From Chrysochromulina tobinii (taxonomy: Eukaryota; Haptophyta; Prymnesiales; Chrysochromulinaceae): 17,004 nucleotides of DNA. The stretch is from positions 1 through 17,004 of the forward strand of contig JWZX01001937.1 of the NCBI GenBank assembly GCA_001275005.1, read 5' to 3'. The notes beneath the pieces were generated by a model that had not been told where the DNA came from, made no database searches, and worked only from the letters and a program-made list of their open reading frames with translations. The position numbers and the translations under genes were made by a program. Shown here in pieces: positions 1 through 6,463 of the stretch. How positions within the stretch are numbered: the first letter of the stretch is position 1; each line of letters starts with the position of its first letter.

Positions 1-120
1 TACATGCAGGATACATGCAGGATACATCAGGATACGTATTGTATAGGAACCCCCCCCCAATTTGTATAGGAAACCCCCCGTCACCCGTTGTTTATGTATA
101 GACTTGACTTGACTTGACTA
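1..120. repeat. Short tandem repeats at the left edge
   Basis: Positions 1-32 hold three copies of an 11-base unit (tacatgcagga twice, then a 10-base copy lacking one g). The motif tgtatag recurs at 40-46, 63-69 and 95-101, the first two followed by ga and a run of C. Positions 102-120 are an ACTTG pentamer repeated about four times. Nothing here looks coding. It is simple-sequence spacer DNA, cut by the window edge, so its leftward extent is unknown. Confidence 0.85.
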
Positions 121-126
121 AAAAGA

Positions 127-161
127 CACCGGGGGGAGCCGGGACCGGTACCCCCCCGGTG
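127..161. repeat. GC-rich inverted repeat (hairpin)
   Basis: The arms caccgggggg (127-136) and ccccccggtg (152-161) are perfect reverse complements of 10 bases around a 15-base loop. A second, smaller hairpin follows at once: cgaagct (169-175) and agcttcg (184-190) with an 8-base loop. Function is unknown. It could be a structured RNA end, a repeat terminus or chance in G/C-run DNA. Confidence 0.7.
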
Positions 162-749
162 AGTGCGACGAAGCTTTCATCACAGCTTCGACGAAACACA
201 AAAGTGGAAAGTTCAACAGGATGGTGATCTACTGCTGCAGGAGCTGTGCGTTCGAGTTAGAGCAAGTGAGCAACCCAGCAATGACCCCTTTGAGAGAGAA
301 CTTTGTAACTTACTAAGCAACCTACACATTACCCCTTTGAGAGCAACCGGTGCTGTGCGAGCCCGTCCGAACGTTTGTCAAACACAAATCATAAGTCCTC
401 ATGAGACCTTGCTCTCTGTGTTTGATGTGACACCTCCGGTCGACGACCGCTCTGTGATAGATGTGTCACCTGCTCACCTCCGACCGACGGAAGACCGGAA
501 GAGTACACAAGAGTGACTCAAATGATTAAATGACTCCATTCATTGAGAAAAGGTCAGGTGAATCGATACCCTGAAAAAGGACCCCCCAACATCCATTCAT
601 TGCAAAAGACTTTTTGACGTCAATTCCATCACACGACTCACGACATCAACTTCCGACGTGCCACGCAAGAGCTTGGAAAGCCTAGCCTTCCGTCACATTT
701 GATCAGCTCCGTCTCCGCTTGGAGCTGATTTTTCAGGGCCGAGCGTGCC
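162..749. other. Spacer upstream of the chromatin gene; degenerate direct repeats
   Basis: No convincing gene is seen. An open frame at 163-516 starts only with GTG, has no internal ATG and matches no family I recognise. The spacer has short direct repeats: acccctttgagag at 284-296 and 331-343; a related pair at about 411-433 and 449-470 (gctct..gtg...gatgtg.cacc); and tccattcattg at 535-545 and 592-602. It is less GC-rich than the following gene and presumably holds that gene's promoter and 5' UTR, but no TATA box or other core element could be assigned. Confidence 0.5.
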
Positions 750-3700
750 ATGTCCGTGGCGTGGCGCTTGAGCGAGGTCGAGGCGGCCATCCCCTTTGAG
801 GATGTGCGAGATTCTTGGGCTAATCGGCGTGAGGCGTGGCTCACAAAACTCTTTACGCACCGACATGACGCTCGTCGACTTGGGCAGCTCATGAACAGCT
901 TTCTCGACGCGCTAAGGCCGCAATCGATCTCTATGTTGTGGTCTCATAACAATCGAAAATTTGCGCAGTTGCGGGAGTCGTGCCAAAGCGTTGGGAGCGG
1001 CGAGAAGGCGAGTGGAGACTTTAGCAAGGAATTGCATCTCGTGCTGGGCGAGCTGGAAGCGGTCGCGCTCCCGCCCGCGCGCGAATCCGAGCTTCGTCTG
1101 TTGGGCCGGGGCAGACCAGACGAGCTGAGCATCGGAGACGACGGCCCCGACATTAAGATCGACGAAGTGTGCCACGTTCTCGACATTCGGATGGTTTGGT
1201 GCCCCGCGACCGTCACAGCTACTCGGATAGTGAATGAGGAGGGCCTTGACGACGGCTTCGTCGAGTACCGCGTGCACTACGAAGGTTGGAACAAAAAGTT
1301 TGACGAGTGGGTGCGCAGAGATTCGGGGCGCGTGCGGTCCTCCCACTCAATGACCGCCGAGGTGGGATCTCCTTGCGTTGCGTTCAGCGCGCATCGCACA
1401 GAATGGACTGATGCCGTCATCGTGGCCGTGCGCTCGAAGGGCCGTGGGCGCGAGTTCAAGGTGCACTTTCAGGGTTCGAAGGCGTCGGAGGACGAGTGGT
1501 TAGATGCGATCAGCATTCGCTTCGACGAGCCACCTGGAAGTGTCGAGGGCGATGGTGATGGCGATGGCGAGGAAAGGGAGGAGGAGGAGGAGGAGGAGGA
1601 GGAGGAGGAGGGCGAGGAGGAGGAGGGAGGCGAGGAAGGCGAGCCGGAGAACAAGCAAAGGGGACGTGGGCGCCCAAGGGGGAAGTTGCCGCCTGGCTGG
1701 GAGGTCACTAGACACGTGACAGAGAGCAGCGGACGCCACTACGTCCGTTACCGCGGGCCCGATGGCAAGCGTGCCTCAACCGTGAAGAGGGCGTGGGTGG
1801 TGTACAAGCAACGCGGCGACAGCGGCGACGGCGGCGCGCGCTCACCTCGAGGATGGGGGATGAACCAGCCGCCAGGGCGCCCTCCGAAAGACAAAGAGTG
1901 GGACGGACGACAGTGGGTGCCCAAGGAGGAAGCGGAGCCCAGTGCGGGCAAGAGGCGGCAGAATCCGTCTGAGCGGAAGGAGGAGAACGACGTCAAGGGG
2001 CACGTGGACGAGGAGGACGAGGAGGACGAGGGCAAGGATGGGCACGACTCAGATCCGCGTTTGAAGCCGACAAAAGCGCCGCGCGGTAGGCCGCGTAACG
2101 GTAAGAGCAAAGACGGCTTGAACCTGAAGCACCAGGTAGATGACGACGAGGAAAAGGGCGACGACGATGCAGGTTTAGAGGAGCCGAAGAAACGACAGCG
2201 ATCGCCTTCGAAGCCCGGCGGTCGTTACGGCGGTCGAGACGCAGGCAGCAGCAGCAGCAGCATCAGTGCACCCGCGCCAGCCGAGACCAAGGCCGCGACT
2301 GCCTCGAAGTCCGAGACGGCCGAGGATCCATCGGACGGGCGTGGCATCATCTCGACGGTCAAGGAGGCGTTCGTAGCTCGAGGCTCCGGCTTTCACAGCT
2401 CGACGGTCACGGAGGGCGCACCTGTGAATATTCACAGCTCGACGGTCACGGAGGCTGCGCTGGTGACGCCGCCGGAGAGCACCACGCTACTGTCCGAGGG
2501 AGACGCGATCGAGGAGGGGGTGGCCGTGTCGGCCCTGGACGTGCGGCGCGTGTGGTGCGACGCACACGTGGTCAAGCTGCGCTGGCAGAAGGCCAAGTCC
2601 AAGGAGCCACACGTGACGGCGGTGAAGCTTCGCTTTGAGGGATGGGACCCGAAATGGGATGAGTGGGTGCTCCTCAATTCGGGCAAGGTGCGCCGCAAGG
2701 ACGAGCGAGCTGCCGCTAAGGCCGCCGCCGCCGAGGCCGAGGCGGAGGCGGAGGCACAGGCGAAGGCGGAAGCGGAGGCGCAAGCGACGAAGCGCCGGAG
2801 GAGCAGTGGCGGTGGCAGCCCCAGGAACGGTGGCGGCGCCGGGGCGAGCGGCCGAAAGGGCAGCAGCAGCAGCAGCCAGCGGGACTCTGGTGACGCGCAA
2901 GTAGGCAAGGGCCGCGGTGCTTCCGAGCCCGAGGGCGGCGACGAGGCCAACGTGGCTGGCGCATCGGAACCGAAGGCATCGAGCAAGCGGCGTGCCAGCA
3001 GCAGCATAGCAACGGCCACGGACGAGGCGCACGCCCGGCCGTCCAAGCGTCCAATCGCGGGGCAGCGTCGGGACAGCGAGGGCAGCGCGAGCGCGTCCCG
3101 GGCGTCGTCGTCCCGGACGGCGATCCACGACGCCGAGGCGGAGGCCGACGAGGTTGACTTGCTCGCGTCGGGCGGGCGCAGCCTACCGCCCAAGAAACGT
3201 GTGGGATCCTGTGCGCAGCCCGAGGGGGAGGCTGGAGCAGCGCCTGCAATGGCCGTCGCGGGCGCGAAGCACGTGAAGCAGGCGAAGCAGGCGCGCACAG
3301 GGCCGATCCGAAAGCGGCCCGTCGAGGAAGCGTGGTCGCAATTCGTCTCGCCGCCTGGTCTTGCCGCCGCCGAGACGCTCGCCGGCATGCCTGGAGCCGA
3401 GGAGGGCGATCCTAATATGGGAGGAAGAGGGATCGATCCTAATATGGGAGGAAGAGGGATCGCTTCCCTCGTGCGAGCGGCCGAGCGCGATGGCGCCGTC
3501 GTAGGCGCACGTGTCAATGGGGCGTCCGCGCCGGCGGCCGGCGCTGCGCTGCTCACGGCAGCGGCGTCTTCGATGGCGTCCAGGCACGCGATCTTGCCCC
3601 GGATGGCTCCGCAGCAGACGGGCACGTCACGGCCGGCACCCACCTGGTCTTCACACGCGCGGCCCAACCTCGGCGCGAAGCTCATGTCTCAACCGGCCGC

Positions 3701-4163
3701 GCTGCCGCCGGCCGCGCCGTCGGGGTTTTCGCCGCCCGCCGCAGTCAAAGGAGCCACTCTCAGCTCGCTGCCCTCCGGACAGCTCCATCAGCTACTGAAG
3801 GCCATGCAGCTGTTCCGAGAAGATGCCGTCGTCCTCGCGCCGAATAGCTTCAACCCGGCGAACATGCTCATTCGGCTCAAGTTGACGGCCAGCGCGTCGG
3901 TCTACGTGGGAGCACAGATCGTCTCGCTCCAGAACGACGAGGTGCAGGTGCGCGGCATTGAGGGTGCGCCGACGCCCATCCAGCGCACGAAGATGCAGTA
4001 TGTGTCCAACCAGCCCTTCTCCGAGATGGAGCTGGCCTGTCTCGAGTTCAAGCTGCGCAACCAGATCGTCAAGGACGTTTCGCTCGCCGATGCCGAGCAG
4101 GCGACGCAGGAGCTCATGCGAATTCGTCTACTGCTGCCTCCGCCGCCGCCGAAGGCTCACTGA
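750..4163 (+). CDS. Chromatin-associated multi-chromo-barrel protein with MBD-like and AT-hook-like segments
   Basis: This 1137-residue protein begins at an ATG and ends with TGA. Residues about 143-197 form a chromo barrel/Tudor-knot-like domain (pattern YRVHYEGWNKKFDEWV). Residues 207-258 look like a divergent second copy (FKVHFQGSKASEDEWL), and 595-650 a clear third (LRFEGWDPKWDEWV). Between them are an acidic tract (275-300), an AT-hook-like RGRGRPRGK (304-312), an MBD-like stretch (313-353: LPPGW, then YRGPDGKRAS) and another AT-hook-like APRGRPRNGK (443-452). Residues 1-110 faintly resemble the WHIM/D-TOX-type helical region of chromatin remodellers. The middle (650-1000) is low-complexity Ala/Glu/Ser/Arg. 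The last 134 residues are ordered-looking and conserved in style but unrecognised. Chromo barrels of the MOF/MRG type bind methylated histones or RNA, so a nuclear reader or scaffold role is inferred. No catalytic domain is visible. The MBD and WHIM suggestions are tentative. Confidence 0.8.
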   Translation: MSVAWRLSEVEAAIPFEDVRDSWANRREAWLTKLFTHRHDARRLGQLMNSFLDALRPQSISMLWSHNNRKFAQLRESCQSVGSGEKASGDFSKELHLVLGELEAVALPPARESELRLLGRGRPDELSIGDDGPDIKIDEVCHVLDIRMVWCPATVTATRIVNEEGLDDGFVEYRVHYEGWNKKFDEWVRRDSGRVRSSHSMTAEVGSPCVAFSAHRTEWTDAVIVAVRSKGRGREFKVHFQGSKASEDEWLDAISIRFDEPPGSVEGDGDGDGEEREEEEEEEEEEEGEEEEGGEEGEPENKQRGRGRPRGKLPPGWEVTRHVTESSGRHYVRYRGPDGKRASTVKRAWVVYKQRGDSGDGGARSPRGWGMNQPPGRPPKDKEWDGRQWVPKEEAEPSAGKRRQNPSERKEENDVKGHVDEEDEEDEGKDGHDSDPRLKPTKAPRGRPRNGKSKDGLNLKHQVDDDEEKGDDDAGLEEPKKRQRSPSKPGGRYGGRDAGSSSSSISAPAPAETKAATASKSETAEDPSDGRGIISTVKEAFVARGSGFHSSTVTEGAPVNIHSSTVTEAALVTPPESTTLLSEGDAIEEGVAVSALDVRRVWCDAHVVKLRWQKAKSKEPHVTAVKLRFEGWDPKWDEWVLLNSGKVRRKDERAAAKAAAAEAEAEAEAQAKAEAEAQATKRRRSSGGGSPRNGGGAGASGRKGSSSSSQRDSGDAQVGKGRGASEPEGGDEANVAGASEPKASSKRRASSSIATATDEAHARPSKRPIAGQRRDSEGSASASRASSSRTAIHDAEAEADEVDLLASGGRSLPPKKRVGSCAQPEGEAGAAPAMAVAGAKHVKQAKQARTGPIRKRPVEEAWSQFVSPPGLAAAETLAGMPGAEEGDPNMGGRGIDPNMGGRGIASLVRAAERDGAVVGARVNGASAPAAGAALLTAAASSMASRHAILPRMAPQQTGTSRPAPTWSSHARPNLGAKLMSQPAALPPAAPSGFSPPAAVKGATLSSLPSGQLHQLLKAMQLFREDAVVLAPNSFNPANMLIRLKLTASASVYVGAQIVSLQNDEVQVRGIEGAPTPIQRTKMQYVSNQPFSEMELACLEFKLRNQIVKDVSLADAEQATQELMRIRLLLPPPPPKAH
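1578..1610 (+). repeat. GAG trinucleotide run encoding poly-Glu
   Basis: Eleven uninterrupted GAG codons encode residues 277-287 of the chromatin protein, within a longer acidic stretch (about residues 275-300). It is a typical slippage-prone coding microsatellite; its length may vary between strains. Confidence 0.95.
2392..2454 (+). repeat. In-frame direct repeat in the chromatin gene
   Basis: The 24-base unit starting ttcacagctcgacggtcacg occurs perfectly at 2392-2415 and 2431-2454, a 39-base (13-codon) period, encoding HSSTVTE twice. A weaker third copy (ctcgacggtcaaggagg, 2351-2367, encoding STVKE) lies upstream, suggesting an older, eroding array just before the third chromo barrel. Confidence 0.9.
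3408..3461 (+). repeat. Perfect 27-bp tandem repeat, two copies, in frame
   Basis: Two identical 27-base units abut at 3408-3434 and 3435-3461, each encoding DPNMGGRGI. The codons (CCT, AAT, GGA, AGA) are AT-richer than the surrounding C/G-ending codons, so the unit looks recently copied or inserted. It lies in a low-complexity linker and is unlikely to disrupt a fold. Confidence 0.95.
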
Positions 4164-4488
4164 GAGCAGCACACGCGGGGGCGGCGCCGCAGTGCCGTGG
4201 TAATGACTAGAGGAGCTCGGAGGGGCCGGCTCTAACAGAGCCACGCGCCAAGGGGGGCTCCGATACAATATGATCTATAGAGTGGCGGGCCGAGCATGAT
4301 CTACAGCTGCCAACGATTGCCGCGCATCCGAGCTCTCCGAGCGGACCCTATCTCGTCCCAATCTCGCGGGAGAGGCAACGGCGAGGTGCGTGGACACGCA
4401 CCGAAGAGGCAGATTTCGGTTAGGTGCATCGCACGAGCGGCGCCGGGGTGAGCGTGCCGCATCGTGCGCCATATTGGGAGGTGGGGCG

Positions 4489-4643
4489 GGCATGAGTACC
4501 ATGTACATATACCGGAAGCAAGCCGCGGCCTCGACGGCGCGACATATTATTGGCGCGACATATTACTCATGCCGGTCCGGGCATGACTTGGCTGTTGGCA
4601 TGAGTAACCACATATCACCGCACCACATACCCGGGAAGCAAGC
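4489..4643. repeat. Degenerate direct and inverted repeat cluster
   Basis: The motif ggcatgagta appears at 4489-4498 and 4597-4606. Each is followed by acatat/acatac-type sequence and then ggaagcaagc (4514-4523 and 4634-4643), so the two halves are degenerate direct copies. Between them ttactcatgcc (4563-4573) is the exact reverse complement of ggcatgagtaa (4597-4607), giving an 11-bp stem with a 23-base loop. In addition ggcgcgacatatta is repeated directly at 4536-4549 and 4552-4565. It may be an eroded element or a regulatory cluster. Confidence 0.75.
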
Positions 4644-4918
4644 TTTAATTGTGGGAACGAGATATGACAACTGTCTCTCAACACACCATTCACACTCTAT
4701 TTACACACTATTTACACTCACGGTTTACGGACTATTATAACGCGCTTCGGAACGCTACACCGGACACCGCCTTTCACCTCCGCCCTGGAACGCCCTGGTG
4801 TGTGGATGAGCAGGGTTGAGGCGGTACGAAACACGGTAGGGGAGGGGCCGTCGCATCGCCGTCCGGGGGGCATGGCGCCCCTAACTAGGCAACACGTGAC
4901 CTTGGCGCTGTCGGTCTA

Positions 4919-5040
4919 AACGCCGCGGGCGAGGGCGGGAGGGCGGCGCGCGGCGGGGCGGCGGCTTCGGGGCGGCGGCAACGGCGAGGGCGAGGGCGGC
5001 GGCGGGGGGGGCGGCGGCGAGGGCGGCGGCGTAGGCAGCG
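4919..5040 (+). other. G-rich, CpG-dense block upstream of the HPF gene
   Basis: This block is almost entirely ggc/gag/gcg triplets with many G runs, including eight consecutive G near 5003. It ends about 107 bases before the HPF start codon. G-quadruplex formation is plausible from the runs alone. It probably lies in the promoter or 5' UTR. Confidence 0.6.
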
Positions 5041-5080
5041 GTGACCGTGCTCCGCTTCACCATGTTTCATCAACGAAACT

Positions 5081-5097
5081 CTTCGTTTTTGACGAAG
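5081..5097 (+). promoter_or_regulatory. Small hairpin in the presumed HPF 5' leader
   Basis: The arms cttcgt (5081-5086) and acgaag (5092-5097) are perfect complements around ttttg, 50 bases before the ATG at 5148. If transcribed it would be a 5' UTR stem-loop; any regulatory role is speculative. Confidence 0.4.
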
Positions 5098-5147
5098 CAG
5101 GAGCGCGTGCTGAGCGCAGGGGCGCTCAAGAGTGAGCCGATCGCAAA

Positions 5148-5678
5148 ATGGCCCTTGCACTGATAGTATCCCTCGCATCATCGTCGTCGGCCTACAGTTT
5201 GCAGATGCACATTCGGCCGGCAGTCCTCCGCAGCACCGCGCTTAGTATGACGGTGCCGCTCCAGGTCATGGGCAAGGACGTGACGGATCCCATGCGTGGC
5301 CACGCTGAGAAGAAGCTTTCAGTGCCGCTCGAGAAGTTCAAGGCAATTCTCAACGACGGCAAGGTCGTCGAGCTGCACATGAGGACGGAGAAGCTCGCAG
5401 TGCACGATGAGGCGCATGCTGGACGCTCCATGCACCACGCAGAGGTGATCGCGCACCTGAAAGGCGATCACAAGTGCATCACGGTCTCCGCGGAGGGCGA
5501 AGACATGTACGCCACGATCGATGACCTGGAGGCGAAGCTGGCGAGCAAGCTGCGCAAGGCCAAAGAGAAGACGCAGGCCGTCAAGGAGGCACGGAATCGC
5601 GGCTCGAAGGAAGAAATGGATGCCGCTGTGCTATCCGACGACGATAACGAGCCAGCGCCTAAGATGGGGCCTTTGTGA
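5148..5678 (+). CDS. Plastid-targeted ribosome hibernation-promoting factor (short HPF/RaiA type)
   Basis: This 176-residue protein starts at an ATG in a good eukaryotic context (AAAATGG). Residues 1-15 are a signal peptide-like hydrophobic stretch ending SSSSA, followed by YS and a basic segment to about residue 34; this resembles the bipartite presequences of complex red plastids, here with Tyr at the +1 aromatic position. Residues 36-142 match the HPF/S30AE fold: VMGKDVTDPMRGHAEKKL, then EGEDMYATIDDLEAKLASKL, then a Lys-rich helix. The family binds the 30S decoding centre and silences ribosomes in stress or darkness; the plastid land-plant homologue is PSRP1. Unlike PSRP1, the C-terminal dimerisation domain is missing: after the core there is only a charged tail of about 34 residues. 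It therefore resembles short HPF/YfiA forms. It converges with DNAAF5. Confidence 0.87.
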   Translation: MALALIVSLASSSSAYSLQMHIRPAVLRSTALSMTVPLQVMGKDVTDPMRGHAEKKLSVPLEKFKAILNDGKVVELHMRTEKLAVHDEAHAGRSMHHAEVIAHLKGDHKCITVSAEGEDMYATIDDLEAKLASKLRKAKEKTQAVKEARNRGSKEEMDAAVLSDDDNEPAPKMGPL

Positions 5679-6463
5679 GAGGCGAACGCGTGCTGTGATG
5701 CTGGTACGTTCTCGCATGCTCGCCGTGACTTGTGTGGTGCATTCAGCCATCATGTCGATGGTACGTGAGTTACGTAGGGTCCGCGTCGCGGGGCCCGCCT
5801 CAGTGGCTCTCAGGCCACAGGCCGACAGATGCCCCGCGCCCACCGGGGCCACCGCCATTGGCCATTCCGCCTGCGCCCTGGGCCCTGCGCTCCCCGCGCA
5901 GGTCGCAGGATAAGTCGGCAGGTCGCTAGGTTGTGGGTCCGTGATCCATGGCCCAGGCTGGTCTTTTATATTTATTTATATTATATATGTTGCCGCCCAA
6001 GTAAGTTCCAAGTAACGCTCAGCTACGAAAGCGGTAGCTCCGTGTCCGGTCCAAAAGGACCCTACTCCGACCCGGCAGCCTAGCCCCGCGCAAGACCCGG
6101 GGTCGCGCCCGACGCACCGCTGGCGGCGTGGGGCGCGGATGGCGGATGCGCAACAGTGTGGAGTGTGCGCAATCGAGATCCCGTTCTAGCGCCGCACGCG
6201 AGCCGGCCGCGGACCCACATTTGAACCCTCGGCACGGACAGAGCGACAGACCTGGGCGCCGCGGGGCCACGGCCCGTGCACGCGCCCCCATCTCAGGCGT
6301 CTCAGACGGCGAGGTCGGTTGAGCATCAAAAGGCCTCATCAATCATCCTAAGCGCAGCGTGCCGCCTTGGAGCCGCCGCAAACGCCACCGGCCCCCTGCG
6401 CCCCCTGGGCAGATACATGCGCATGCCCCTCTTGTAGGCCCCGCGCGCAGCCGTACACGCGCC
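5679..6463. other. Convergent spacer between HPF and DNAAF5 genes
   Basis: Both flanking genes end here, so it should contain two 3' UTRs. The only marked composition change is an AT-rich island at about 5963-5988 (tttatatttatttatatta), roughly 290 bases past the HPF stop; it may take part in 3'-end formation. Short open frames in both directions overlap each other and lack recognisable domains. I looked for tRNA T-arm signals (ttgaacc near 6222 on the minus strand) but the stem does not pair. Confidence 0.55.

Larger units (their letters stand above)
4164..5147. other. Spacer between chromatin gene and HPF gene
   Basis: This holds the 3' end of the chromatin transcript and the HPF promoter. 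A perfect 6-bp hairpin with a 3-base loop (ggctct 4228-4233, agagcc 4237-4242) lies 64 bases past the stop. The part from 4489 to 4643 is a repeat cluster listed separately, and 4919-5040 is G-rich. A 116-codon open frame at 4390-4740 has no recognisable domain and overlaps the repeats, so it is not called as a gene. Confidence 0.6.

Noticed and set aside
163-516. 117-codon plus-strand open frame
   Set aside because: It starts only with GTG, has no internal ATG, contains several short direct repeats and shows no recognisable domain; probably a chance frame, though an exon fragment cannot be excluded.
2432-3685. 417-codon minus-strand open frame
   Set aside because: It lies fully antisense to the chromatin gene and its Ala/Ser/Pro-rich product is the expected by-product of GC-rich third positions.
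4390-4740. 116-codon plus-strand open frame in the spacer
   Set aside because: It runs through the repeat cluster, has no domain, and its composition changes abruptly along its length.
6209-6238. Possible minus-strand tRNA B box (ggttcaaat)
   Set aside because: The bases flanking the loop do not form a T stem and no A box or acceptor stem could be found at the right spacing.
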